This document shows, one piece after another, positions 35,552-47,324 of a DNA stretch of 64,000 nucleotides (position 1 is the stretch's first letter; each line of letters opens with the position of its first letter). A program made the position numbers and the translations under genes. Origin of the DNA: Arachis hypogaea (Eukaryota; Streptophyta; Magnoliopsida; Fabales; Fabaceae); contig NC_092051.1 of assembly GCF_003086295.3 (NCBI RefSeq), forward strand, positions 13,322,810 through 13,386,809, given 5' to 3'. The notes under the pieces are model-generated. The model saw only the letters and a program-made list of their open reading frames with translations. It had not been told where the DNA came from and made no database searches.

Positions 35552-37029
35552 TCATCCCTTAAACTTGATAATTTTCTGACTCCAATTATAATCCTTAACT
35601 TTTGAAAAGCATCATATTTCAGAAGTTTTGTGAAAATGTCAACAACTTGATCAAGTGATTTCACATACTCAACCTCCACATACATGTTCTCAATACATTG
35701 TCGAATGAAATGATACTTTGTTTCTATGTGCTTGCTTCTGTCGTGAAACACTGGATTCTTTGCTAGGGCACTCGCTGACTTATTGTCCATCATGATCTTG
35801 GTGGATTCAGCTTGCTCAAAATGAAGTTCCTTCAATAATATCTTCAGCCAAATTGCATGACATGCACATGCAGTGACAGCAACATATTCAGCTTCACAAG
35901 TTGAAAGAGTGATTATAGGTTGTTTCTTTGAACACCAAGAAATTGCATTATTTCCTAAAAAGAAAACAAAGCCAGTAGTACTCTTTCTGTCGTCAATATC
36001 CCCAGCATAATCACTATCACAATAGCCCATTAATTTGAATTCATCTGAAGTTGAATAAAACATGCCATACTCAAGAGTGCCTCTAAGATAGCGAAGAATT
36101 CTCTTGGCTGCTTTCATGTGGGTTTCTGTTGGATTTTCCATGTAACGACTAACTAACCCAACTGAAAATAAAATGTCAGGTCTGGTACAGGTCAAATACC
36201 TTAGACTCCCAACGAGACTTCTAAATAATGTTTGATCAACTTTTCTTACTCCTTCTTCCTCTTTGGAAAGTTTGACTCCACACTCCATAGGTGTATTGGT
36301 AGGATTGCAGTCTAGCATGTTGAGTTTCTTCAATAGCTCTCTTGTATAAGCCTCTTGTGAGATGAAAATTCCATCCTCCATTTGTTTCACTTCAATTCCC
36401 AGATAATAAGACATTAGTCCCATATCACTCATCTCAAATTCTTGAGCCATTACTTTCTTAAATTCTTCAAACATTATTTGATTATTTCCTGTGAATATAA
36501 GATCATCCACATAGACACAAACAAATAACAAATTTTCTTTTTCCTCTTTCACATAGAGTGCATATTCATGAATACACCTAGTGAAACTATTATCTTAAAA
36601 ATACGTATCAAGACGATCATTCCAAGCTCTTGGAGCTTGCTTTAGTCCATATAAGGCCTTTTTAAGCCTTAACACCTTATCTTCACAACCCTTAACAACA
36701 AAACCCAAAGGTTGTTCAATATAAACTTCTTCCAGAAGATTGACTTTCACATCCATTTGGTGGATTTTCCAATTGTTCTGTGCTGCAAGTGGCAACAATA
36801 GCCTTATCGTCTCCAAGCGAGCAACTAGAGCAAACACCTCATCATAATCTATTCCTTGCTTTTGTTTATACCCTTTTGCAACGAGTCTTGCGTTATACCT
36901 TTCTACATCACCTTTAGAGTTTTTCTTAACTCTATAAACCCATTTGACTCCGATAGCCTGATGACCACTTGGAAGTGATGCAAGTTTCCAAGTGTTGTTC
37001 TTCTCAATTGCTTGAATTTCTTCCTCCAT
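35527..37029 (-). pseudogene. copia reverse transcriptase and RNase H
   Basis: The open stretches at 36595-37029 and 35527-36552 are in one frame and separated only by a TAA at 36594 (probably a CAA Gln codon changed by one transition). The reverse transcriptase shows [49 protein letters not shown] and the catalytic VCVYVDDLIF, so the YVDD box is intact. The QMDVKVNLL motif usually reads DVKTAFL/DVKNAFL, so it is altered. RNase H follows with GYCDSDYAGD, KSTTGFVFFLG, STCEAEYVA and the DRSKHIE/KYHFIR region. The last residues overlap the 3' LTR. It copied element RNA into DNA when active. Confidence 0.88.
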
Positions 37030-37329
37030 AGCTTGTATCTATTTCTCATCTTTGATAGCTTCTTTAAAACTTAAAGGCTCATCATTGGAGAGTAAACACA
37101 ATAAATTTTCATCCTCTAGTATTTCTGTTTGCTTATAGAGATCAGGGAGGCTTCGATATCTGTGAGGGTCTTCGCTTGAACTAGAGGATGGAGATGACGA
37201 TGATGATGCTAGTGGGGTTAATGCTGGTGTTGAAGGATCGATTTCGCCTTGCACTTCTTGCATCGGGGCTTCTTTTTCCTCAAAGTAAGGCAGAAAATCA
37301 TAAGTGACTTCATTTTGTGTACTCCAGTC

Positions 37330-38671
37330 CTACTTTGCATTTTTTTCAAACTCAACATCTCTGCTTATTATTACTTTATTATTGATGGGATTGAAGAATT
37401 TGTAGCCTTTAGTATTCTCCTCATAACCAATAAATACAAGCTTTTGGCTCCTATCATCAAGCTTCGATCTTTCTTGCTCAGGAGTTTGGACATATGCAAT
37501 AGATCCAAATACCCTTAAATGTGATACATTAGGCTTCAAACCACTCAATGCTTCTTGAGGTGTTATATCTCTCAAACTCTTGGTAGGTGAGCGGTTTGAG
37601 AGATAAAACCGCACATGCAACTGCTTCTCCCCAAAACTCTTTTGGTAATGATTTACTTTTTAACATCGTTCTTGCCATATTTAGAATTGTCCTATTCTTT
37701 CTTTCAGCAACTCCATTTTGTTGAGGCGATCTAGGAACAGTTAGGGGATGTTGAATACAATGATTTTCACAAAACATCTTGAATTCATTTGAAGTGAATT
37801 ATCCACCTCTGTCAGTTCTGAGAGCTTTTATCTCATAGCCACCTTCTTTTTCAACGAGGGCTTTAAACTTCTTGAATGCTTCAAATGCTTCACTCTTTTG
37901 CTTCAAGAAATAAACACATATTTTTCTTGAATAATCATCAATGAAAAGCAAAAAATAAGCGCTCTTACCAAGTGACAAAGTCTTGATAGGTCCACAAACA
38001 TCTGCGTGGATAAGCTGAAGTGGCTTGGTAGCTCTTGATTTGGACTGCTTTGGAAAACTCTTTCTTGAATGTTTTCCAAGTAAGCAAGCTTCACATAACT
38101 GATGAGGATGATCAATTGTTGGAATTCTTTTTACCATCTTCTTTGTTCCTAATTCTTTGAGCCCACCAAAATTTAAATGTCCATATCTCATATGCCAAAT
38201 CCATAGTGGATCTTCAATACATGACTTTAAACATATAGCTCCACCGCTTCTCATGTTTAACAAGAACATACAATTTCTTGTCATAGAAACCTTAGCAATA
38301 AGATTTCCATTTTTATCTCTAAACCAAAGATAGCGATCTTCCATGACTATCTTGCAATCATTCTCCATAAGTTGTCCAATACTCAAGATATTATTCTTCA
38401 TCTTTGGGATGTAATAAACATTAGAAAGAATCTTATGACTTCCATTCTTCAGCTCGAATAGAATCGTCCCTTTGCCATTGATCTCTACTTTTGATTCATC
38501 ACCAAAACGCACGTGTCCTTTTACGTTGGTGTCGAGTGCTACAAATTTACTCTTATCACCTGTCATATGGTTGCGAGCTCCATTGTCAAGATACCACGTA
38601 CTATCTTCAGAATTTTGATCTTCCTTGAGCGTAAGAAATAATGTTGGTTTTTCAACATCTTCACTATGCAC
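37330..38671 (-). pseudogene. copia protease and integrase
   Basis: The stretch 37799-38671 opens with the aspartic protease site WYLDNGARNHMTGD. The usual copia motif is D-S/T-G, so the active-site Ser/Thr is replaced by Asn, one G-to-A step away. It continues with the GAG-pre-integrase zinc-binding region (HMRYGHLNF ... CEACLLGKHSRKSF) and the integrase core (IHADVCGPI, FIDDYSR, LRTDRGG). A stop just before 37799 and a frameshift near 37620-37640 interrupt it. The core ends in PQQNGVAERKNRTI (37529-37777). The C-terminal GKP-like part is at 37330-37620 (LRVFGSIAYVQTP). About 100 further codons of linker (37039-37263) lead to the reverse transcriptase. Confidence 0.85.
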
Positions 38672-38700
38672 AACAAGTTTATTTTCTTCTTCTTTGGATG

Positions 38701-39511
38701 TCAGACATTCCCAAGAATAATGTCCATTCTTTCCACATGAATAGCATTCAATGTGTCTTTTGTCAACTGTTCTTCCTCTTCCACGACTTCGAACAAAATT
38801 TTGATTTCTTTTCTCTTGAGAATAATTTTTCTCATCTCTTCCTCTTCCGTAACCACGTCCTCGTCCTCGTCCACGGCCTCGACCTCGTCCTTGTCTTCCA
38901 CTTTCGTTGGTTTCTCCTCTACCATTCTACGAAAGTTTTGCCTGCAAGACATGCTCCACACGTTCTTGCTTGCCTTTATCCATTCTTTCTTCATGGGCTC
39001 GTAAGGAACCATTCAACTGATCAATGGACATCGTATCCAAATCTTTGGACTCCTCAATAGCTACCACCACATGATAAAATTTTGAGTTGAGAGAACGAAG
39101 GATTTTCTCAACGACACGAACATCTTCTAATTTTTCTCCAAGCCTTTTCATTTGGTGCACTACTGTCAAAACTTTGGTGAAATAATCCGAAATGGATTCA
39201 GTCTCCTTCATCATTAGAGACTTAAACTCAGCCCTTAGAGTTTGAAGACGAACCTTCTTCACCTTTTCAACTCCTATGACGGAATTTTGAAGAGTATCCC
39301 AAGCTTTCTTTGCATTGGTTATATCAGCAATCTTCTCAAACATATCATCATCCAAGCCTTGATGAATAATAGTAAGTGCACATTGATCTTTCTTTCTTTT
39401 ATTTTCTAATTCTTCCTTCTGAGCTTCTGTTAGCTTGTCCACATTCTCTGGTTCTACATACCCTTTCTCAACCATCTCCCACACTCCTTGAGCACCGAGA
39501 ATTGCTTTCAT
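38701..39511 (-). pseudogene. copia gag with CCHC zinc knuckle
   Basis: Gag nucleocapsid region. The frame 38927-39511 (194 codons) carries the UBN2-type copia gag signature ([44 protein letters not shown]). Downstream, in another phase, lie an Arg/Gly-rich stretch (Arg/Gly codons from about 38917 to 38820) and a zinc knuckle around 38700-38755 (C-x2-C-x4-H-x4-C: CYSCGKNGHYSWEC). The start upstream of 39511 is interrupted by stops, so the N-terminus is lost. The frame change between gag and the knuckle is a break in this copy. Confidence 0.82.
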
Positions 39512-39617
39512 TCAGGCTGCCTAATTGTCATAGTTGAGCTTAGATAATTGTGGGTATTGAAAAGATAAAGTAGTTCCTTTTGACAAAGACATTTTATAAG
39601 TGGCTCTGATACCATTT

Positions 39618-39868
39618 TGTTGGAAAATAAAAGAATAAGGCACACACTCACGAAGAATATAAAATGAAGAGGAATGTATGTATTGAATATATTTGTGTGT
39701 TGTTATTTTGAAATGATTATTACATATGTATTTATACCTTTCTTTGATATCTAAATTTAATACATCCTAATAAACAAATGGTTTAAATTAAAATTAAATA
39801 TAGATAATTTATACAAATTGTGATTTCTGTTCATTCTTGAATTCTAACCATCAAGTTTATTTTTAACA
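39618..39868 (-). repeat. copia 5' LTR with adjacent PBS
   Basis: 251 bp with TGTTGG...TTAACA ends on +. The initiator-Met primer-binding site lies immediately inside at 39602-39614 (GGCTCTGATACCA on +). TTGTG follows at 39869. Confidence 0.93.
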
Positions 39869-39873
39869 TTGTG

Positions 39874-42012
39874 TTGTTAGAATGCTCTTGGATTTGATCT
39901 AAGTCCAACCACAAGCTGGATCTAAGTCTGAACTCTCCATTTGCCCCGAAGTCGAGGAAAGAAGAGGTATGGTCTACTCTTGCTTGACGTTAATGTCCTG
40001 TATCTTTCTTTACATACATGGAATACCTCCTCATAGAGAGCTTTTCCGAATTCCATAGGAGCAAAGACACAACTGCTTTCAAGTTGTTGCTTTTGCTACA
40101 TGTGAGAACGCACAGCCTTTAGATGCACAACCTGCACCCTCTTTGGCAGTGAACATGTAGGTACTTGAATCAGTTGTGCCTTGTATCTTTTCTAATTGTC
40201 CTGCGAATTACTTGAACCTTTGATCTGGAAATCTAACTGATACTTCAAGCTAAATTTTTATTACAGTATTATTATTGAATTTTTGGACCTCTTTTTTCAA
40301 GAAAAAAAAAAAAGAGGAGTACTAAGGGGCCAGCAACTTTTGTGTTTTGTAACCATCAATTGGCTATCGATAATGTTTTTAATGGTGTGAGATTAAATCC
40401 AATGGTGTGAAATCATTCAATTTCCTTTTTATGGTTAAATGCTGGCCAACTTTTTAAAAAATTGATGGCTCCCGAGATTTTCCCAAAAAGAAAAATATGA
40501 GCAATTGTTCTCTTGAAAACTAAACTGAATTGGGAGCTCAACACAATATGAAGATAATGTTTCTCAACCCAAGGTGGAAAGGAAGGATGACGCGGCAAGG
40601 TTGCTTATAGTTGAATACTTACTATAAGTAAATGGAAGAACCTTTACTATGAAAGCAAGATTGCAGAGCAGAAAAGCAACAAGTGGTTAATGCCTGAGAA
40701 CATTGAAGAGGTTTGCAATTCTTGAGAATGCTAAAATGGATGTTTCCTGTCTTACATTCCCTCAACTGATCAAATGGCAAAAACATTCCCTCAACTGATC
40801 AAATGGCATATTTGCTTGCAAAACCTGTGTCAAATTGTCTTTGTAAAGTTTTAATCCAAAAGCAGTTTTCCCAAAAGGATTACTGAGTGTAAGGGGGGAA
40901 GGTTAGAAAGAAGAGTTTGTTTCTAACCCCCCATTTTGTATATATATTAAGGTAGGGTGTTAGTTTCCGTTTTAAGCTTCCTGTTTGAGTCCGTTTTGTA
41001 TCTCTTTCTCAATAGGCTAGTTTATATTTAAAATCATTTGTGCAGTTCTCTTGTAGTTCTCTTATAATTATTTGATTTGCATCCATCCAATCCACTCTCC
41101 TTAGTGAGGCTTTAGTGGTTTCATTTAATTTGCACATACTTGAACCTCCTCTAGGCGGATATTCTATAATTTTGTCTGACAAAAATTACTCTTAATTTTA
41201 TCTAGTCTTTCTGTGTGCACGAATTCAATAAAACAACATTGTCGAGTAACATATGTGAAGAAAGTTCTACATCAGAAAGAATAAGCGAAAAATTTATAAG
41301 ATGAGAGATTCGTAAACTCAAAGTCTTAAATGTTAGTTACGCACAAAGATTATATGAGTTTTATCTTTGGCTATTAGTATGACAACGGATAAGATGTTAG
41401 ATTCGGCGTTTCATTTTTTATTCTTTAATGTTGTTTTGGTCACGGCAGCGGAAAGGGAGAGGAGGGCACAACGGTGGTGTAGCCTGTAGGCATAAGCAGC
41501 CATTGATTCTCTAAAAAGGGAAAAACAAAGGTTCCAACGGTTGGTTGATCTCCATTTCAAGAGGGATACTTCTTGGATCTTGAGGACCAAAGCTTGGAGG
41601 ACGATACACATACCCAATCCAAAAACACAGACCAAGTGCATCCTTAATGTTTTCCCCCTTTTCATTTTTAGAGGGGTCTTAGACTTAAAAAAATGTTGTA
41701 ACTAAGCTGCTCCAAAAACAGAGAAGACAATTTTCAAATTGGCGCCACCATCTGCTCATTGAGAAGTGGTATTGGATGACATTAGTTGGAGCCAAGACAA
41801 TCGTCAACAGATTTTTAGATTGTGCAATCTCACACTATATGTTCTGATGACTCCTCCCATTTGAGATGAAAAATTCTTGGGAACTTTTGATAAATAATCA
41901 AACAATAACACTATCAAACAATAGGACTGGACTAAGCTCTAGTGGGAGTTGCACAAACCTTTTTCATCCTTTTTTTCTCTTTTGATAAACAAAATTACAC
42001 TAACCATTTTTA
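39874..42012. other. unassigned intergenic sequence
   Basis: No gene is supported. The part at 39880-40260 has near-genic base composition and may be the continuation of the decayed sequence at 34850-35295, split by the copia insertion. A tandem 22-bp duplication (CCCTCAACTGATCAAATGGC) occurs around 40758-40807. The region 40930-41050 has a TATA-like stretch (TGTATATATATTAAGG) and could be LTR debris. The open frame at 41411-41665 has no recognisable motif. The 3' UTR of the FLN1 gene lies at the right edge. Confidence 0.35.
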
Positions 42013-44178
42013 TCACCACAATGAAGGCACATAAACTTGTTCTTTGAGATTCTGGGTGGCACTTTCAGTAGGGAAACCTCTAACAGCGCCAATAGTCCAT
42101 TGCGCTATGATTCCCGCTGCAATAGCAAAGCGTAGTTGTCTCTCCAAAACATCTTGATTTTCAAACATTTCTGGGCAGGTGGTTAGTTTTCTTAAAATAG
42201 CAGCAACAACGGCATCGCCGGAGCCAGTTCTATCACAAGTAAATGGGGTTATGAGCACATCTTCGGTTCCAATCACCATCCCATCAAAAGATGGGGTATA
42301 ATAGTGAACCCTAATAGTACCATCAGTAACAAACAGGAACTTAAGGTGATCATGCCACAAAGGTGAGATTTCCTCAGCGGTGTAATGGTAATAATCCCGT
42401 CGATTCTTGGTTTGTTCATAACTCTCCGAATAGTATTGGGGCTGATAGTTTCTCTTCCTCTCGTAATATTCTTCATCTAGAAGGAATTCTAGCTCCGTTC
42501 TTGAAATTTCAATGATGTCAGCTTCGTTCCATGCTCTTTTTATTATTTCTCTCGTCTCATCGCGTGATCTCCAAAGAGGTAATGGCAGGTTCAAATCGAA
42601 AAATACAAGGCTGCCAAACTTTTTAGACCACTTAATTGCTTTGAAAAGAGTTGATGCCATTGAGGGGCATGTAAGAACTTCTGAATTGAAATGGAAGATC
42701 CTAGCCTGCAGTAGTCCACACCAAAAAAAAGACGACTATTTCAGTTCACACGATGAATATATATGTACAAGCTTCTTACCAAACAATAACAATTCTTACT
42801 ATCGCTAAACCTAAAGGTTACTAAAATTGGAGGGTTTAACCTTAACTCATATGACTAAACTCAACTCAAAAACTCAATTTTGGGGGGATCTAAATTCAAC
42901 TACAAATTAACTTGGGAATTTGATAACGTGAAAGTTTCCAGGACCAAAATTTGCATTACATGGGCAGCCACGTGAACAAGCTCCTTGTTACTCGGAGTCA
43001 AGAAAAGCGATGCACCCAAACCATGTAATGTAGAAAACCTAAATAACAATGCACGCTGTAATTTATTGCTTATATTCACTCTTTTCCCTTTTCCCCTCAA
43101 CAATCGTTACTTAGCTCATATCAAAACCAAAGGATTGCCATGCAACCACATTGCACCTTAATTGATGAAGCAATCTGCCCCCAACAAACTCCACTGCATC
43201 AAAACTAAGGCATGTTTGATTTTCAGTTTGCAAAATTCCAGTTTGGCAGATTATACTAAACACTTCTAAAATAAAATGAAACTCACATTTTACCCTCCAC
43301 ACACATTACTCTATCCATTTCTCAATCAATGAACTAACATCACAACAAAAATTAATTTCATAAACCAAAATCGTTAACCAAAAAAAAAAAAAATTAAAAA
43401 ATAATAAACAAAAAAAATCTAAGTTTGCTTCGGGTACCTCTTTCAAAACAGCAAGATTCAACTCATCACCACGCAAAGAATCCTCAGCACAATCCTTAGC
43501 CATTACCATCTTCATCTTCCCCTCCTCAAACTTCACCTTCATGTAAGAACACGCAGTCCTAACACCATCATCGAACTTCACCCCTCTCGTCTGCACCTTC
43601 TCCTTGTTCATCATCAGCACCATCTCCTCTCCAAGCGAGTCTTTCCCGACCTTCCCCATCACCGCGGCCCGCCCTCCCAGCCTCACGTGAGCCACCGCCA
43701 CGTTCGACGGGGGGCCACCGGGGGCCCGTGAGAACTCCGGCGGGTCCCACTGGAGCATCTTCCACTCGGAGTATATGTCAGGATGCATCTGGAACTCGTG
43801 CACGCGAACCGTCGGGAGGAACTCCTTCTGCAGCGCGCCGAAACAGCACACCAATGGCGGGTCCTCGTAAGGGAAATCGATTCCGTCGTCGTATTCGTAT
43901 TCCGAATCTGAATCAGGTTCTGCGTTTTGGGGTTCCATGGTGCCGTTTTCGGGCTTGGTTGTTGTTGGTTCAGTTCCGGATTTCTTCGTCTTCCTGCCGC
44001 GTCGTTTTGGGGTTTCAACTACGGCGCCGTTTGTGTTGTCAGTAGCGGTGGCGGAGGTCGAGAGTTTGGAATGGGTTGGAGATTTCCATTTTGCGGAGTT
44101 TGGAGAATGGTGGAGGGATGGAAGGTGGTGGGAGGGTGGAAGGGGGAGGAGGAGGTGGTGGTGGAGTGAGGAAGCCAT
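42013..44178 (-). CDS. FLN1: fructokinase-like 1, chloroplastic (pfkB family)
   Basis: A plastid pfkB-family protein that in Arabidopsis is part of the plastid-encoded RNA polymerase complex (PAP6) and supports chloroplast gene expression rather than sugar phosphorylation. The model joins 44178-43438 and 42705-42013 (GT..AG intron of 732 bp, phase 0), giving 477 aa against about 471 in Arabidopsis. The N-terminus is Ser/His/Pro-rich and lacks acidic residues, like a transit peptide, followed by a basic (RRGRKTKK) and an acidic (DSDSEYEYDD) stretch. The kinase fold begins at PPLVCCFGALQKEF. APGGPPSNVAVAHVRLGG is the substrate-side motif. The C-terminal pfkB signature reads DRTGSGDAVVAA (residues about 405-415), with Ser instead of the usual Ala in GAGD. 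The C-terminus (GFPTESATQNLKEQVYVPS) matches FLN1 rather than the longer FLN2. Confidence 0.93.
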
Positions 44179-45286
44179 TTGGGTTTTGGATCAGTGGGAA
44201 GGGTTTATCCATTTGAATTTTTTGTCTGCAACAACTCTTATCGGGTCAACGGGGAATTTTCCATTCTGCATTATATGTATCGGGTCGGGGATTTTAGTGA
44301 CCCGTTTATTAGATAAAGGGAGAAAAGTAACTGTTAGTATCATGTTAAGTTAGAAACCTATTTTACTTGACTATTTCACTATCTTAACAAGTTTTATAAA
44401 ATACAAGTGTATTTGGAATATAACATGTATTGTTTATTTTTATTAATCTATTGTTAATAATACTACTTTGGACATGTTTATAAATTTAAAAGTAAAATTA
44501 GTCAAATTAGATCTCTTCAATAAAAATTTTCATATTTTATCCATTATTCATTAACATTAAAATAATATGCAATATCAAATTAAATCATTAAAAGATATTT
44601 TATAGACAATCAAATATTTATATGTTTTTGTTTTGACCTGAAATAAAAATGTAGGGATGATAATAGGTAGGATAAGTCGGACTAAATCCTAACTCTACTC
44701 GCAGAAGTACTTAATTCTAACGGTGAGTTTACCAAAAATATATACCTAACGAGCATACAAATAATATAATCATCAAATATTCAATTTTACATAAAAATCT
44801 TTATTTAAATTAATAACACAAATACAAATAAAATCATTATAGTTCCATGAGCATTCCATTTGCATATTCTCTATACATTAAATTGACTTTTATATAAACA
44901 AAAATATTAAATTATCAAATAATAACCTTAATTTAGTGGTTAGAAGTCTTTTACACTAAGGTAGAAGCTCTTGATTCAACACTCACTTAAAAATAATTTT
45001 ATATAACATTACATATACATATATAAGATATGAATTGATCAGGTTGGATCGAATACATGCAAATAGGATATATGTTGCTATCCCTATAGAGAAAGTGCTG
45101 TTGGGCCTGGATGAATGCTTAAGCCAGCAAGAATTTTTAGCTAGTTCTGATGGTAGTTAAAACTCAATAAATATTTGTTGATGTGTTGGATATTTATAGG
45201 GTAGAGATAATTTGATCATAGATGAAGATATTTTTTAATAGTAGATCATTATTCTCTCACTATTTGAGAAGTTAATGCAAGGTGAC
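44179..45286. other. intergenic region upstream of FLN1
   Basis: The first 100-150 bp to the right of the start codon would hold the FLN1 5' UTR and promoter; GC-rich at first, then AT-rich. I see no other gene and no certain element. The stretch 44660-45075 has fragments of dispersed-repeat character but no ends I can define. Confidence 0.4.
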
Positions 45287-46185
45287 TTTTTTTTTTTCTT
45301 TTGAAGTAAAGGAGCTCAACACAATAAGGTAGAGCAACAAAAAAACAAAAACTAAACAGTAAGTACAAAATTCAATCCATAATCATATTCGACATTGCCA
45401 TCAACAACCATTAGGATCAACTCCATTACACTCTTTGTAGTTCATAAATGACCTATTAATAACATCCGCTACTCCTGCTTCTTAACTTCTGAATATTCTG
45501 TTATTCCTTTCCATCCATATATGTCAAATGATAGCAAAAAAATAAATTAACTACCTATTATGCTCCTCCTTCTTTACAGGCCATTCATGTCTATTTTTCA
45601 AAGTGTTGCTTAATTGTCCCTGAAATATCCCACAATTTATCATAGTCAAATAACCACACACACCATACTTATCATGTAAACTCACAACGAAAAAATAAGT
45701 GATGAAAATTCTCAATATCTTTATTATATAATACACACATACACACTATCATGTTGATCAATAATGCCTAACCTACATAATATCTCATTGGTATTGACTC
45801 TACCAACTAACACAACCTAGGTAAATAACTCAATTTGTGGAGGTACTAAACCTCTCCAAATAGAACTAGTGAAACTATAGCTCGTAATATCCTTTGAAAG
45901 TGTTTTCGCCTGCAAAATCTGCATAAAGGAGCTAGTAAAATAAATAACTGATTTATTAAATTTTCATACCAGTCGGTTCTCTCTTTCAGTTATTAAGTTG
46001 ACTGACTGTATAACTTCATGAAGTTGGTTAACTAGTTTTCACTTTCATTGGAATAGTTTTCTTCTCCACTAAAAATTTTATATCCACTCTAAAGCATGCC
46101 AAAAACCACAATTCCCTATAACAAATCCATTCTGATTTGAAACCGAGAAAAGCCTTAGGAAAGTGTCCTTCAACACACCAGCTAG

Positions 46186-47324
46186 CAGTGACGGACCCAT
46201 AAAATTTTATGTTGGGTGACAAAAATAATACACATTACTACAAAAGATATATTAATTTAAATTTAAAAAATAAAAGTGCACATTAATTATTCGAATACAA
46301 AAAACAATCAAAAATTACATTAGCCGCTAACTTTCTTCTCTTCAAATTTTGAAGGTACTTCTCTTCTTGTTTTCATATATTGAAAATATTGAATAATTAT
46401 TTCATTATCAACTTGATTGAATGTCTCTCTTTCTATATATGTAACCAAACATTCATTCAACCACTCATCTCCCATTCGATTACAAAGTCGACTATTTATG
46501 ATATTGATAGCAAAAAATGTTCTTTCAACTGATGCCATTGCCACAGGTAGAATCAAAGCTAATTTCAACAGAAGAAACACCAATGGATAAACAATATACT
46601 TTTTTGTCTCAACAATAAGAATTTCTTTTTATTAGAAGAGACTAATGGAGTGATTTCAGATTCTAGTAGTTGCTTTCTTTTGAAATATTTTTTCATCATT
46701 ATTTCTAAAAATAAAAAATTATATTTTAAATTATTAAATTAATCAATTTACTTTAAAAATTTATATGCAACACAATTACATATAATAGAATAAAACGAAA
46801 GATAAACAAATAAATAATAAGGATCACTAAATTGAGAATAAAACAAAATATATAAATCCATAAAGAGAATAAAAAAATAGATTAATATCTAAACTAAAAT
46901 TGTTTGAATTAAAATTTGTAATTGAAAATATCAAAAAGAGAAACAATGAAATTAAAAGATACAGAATCATAAAGAGCTATACAAAACAAAATATAGAATT
47001 TAAAATGTATCTTTTAATGAAGAGAAGATGACCACTAGACAATGAATAGAAAAAGAAGGTTGAAAATATGAAACTAAGAAGATGGTTTAAGAGAATAAAT
47101 GAGTGACGGCTGGGATTTGAGAACGGGAGAAGACTAAATTTGATTAGGTTAACTAATAGTCAAAATGATAAAAAGATAAAATGAATTTAGAACTTTAAAT
47201 AATTGGGCTTAGCTTATTTGTAGTGGGATCATTTAAAATTTAAAATGGAGGCATATTATATATTAAAAAATGAAATCAGAGCGGGGGCAAGTGCCCCCCA
47301 TGCCTCTGTGTAGGTCCGTGCCTG
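46186..47324 (-). mobile_element. hAT-family element nested in LINE-A copy 3
   Basis: 1139 bp flanked by a perfect 8-bp duplication CCAGCTAG (46178-46185 and 47325-47332), the hAT target-site length. The terminal inverted repeats are CAGTGACGGACCCA and CAGGCACGGACCTA (11 of 14 matching). It encodes only the C-terminal part of a hAT transposase, so it is a deletion derivative. Removing it with one duplication restores continuous LINE sequence, so it landed after the LINE. Confidence 0.87.
46320..46583 (-). pseudogene. hAT transposase C-terminal dimerisation domain
   Basis: 87 codons with the hAT dimerisation signature LALILPVAMASVERTFF, then NIINSRLCNRMGDEWLNECL and VTYIERETF. This region mediates transposase dimerisation. 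The catalytic RNase H-like core and the N-terminal BED/TTF zinc finger are absent from the element, so the protein cannot catalyse transposition. It sits close to the left end, as expected for the 3' end of a minus-strand transposase gene. The frame itself is open to its stop at 46320. Confidence 0.85.

Larger units (their letters stand above)
35301..39868 (-). mobile_element. Ty1/copia LTR retrotransposon, complete structure
   Basis: A 4568-bp element with 251-bp LTRs at both ends, flanked by TTGTG target duplications (35296-35300 and 39869-39873). In its own orientation (minus) the 5' LTR is at 39618-39868. It is followed by a primer-binding site TGGTATCAGAGCC (39602-39614) matching initiator tRNA-Met, then gag, protease, integrase, reverse transcriptase and RNase H, a purine tract (AAGGGATGA) and the 3' LTR. 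The integrase-before-RT order marks it as copia. The two LTRs differ at 8 of 251 positions by my count, pointing to an insertion on the order of a million years old under commonly used plant rates. Several stops and a frameshift make it inactive. Confidence 0.93.

Noticed and set aside
43568..44353. Several open frames on both strands over FLN1 exon 1
   Set aside because: They are shadows caused by the GC-rich exon; only the frame starting at 44178 matches a protein family and splices in phase.
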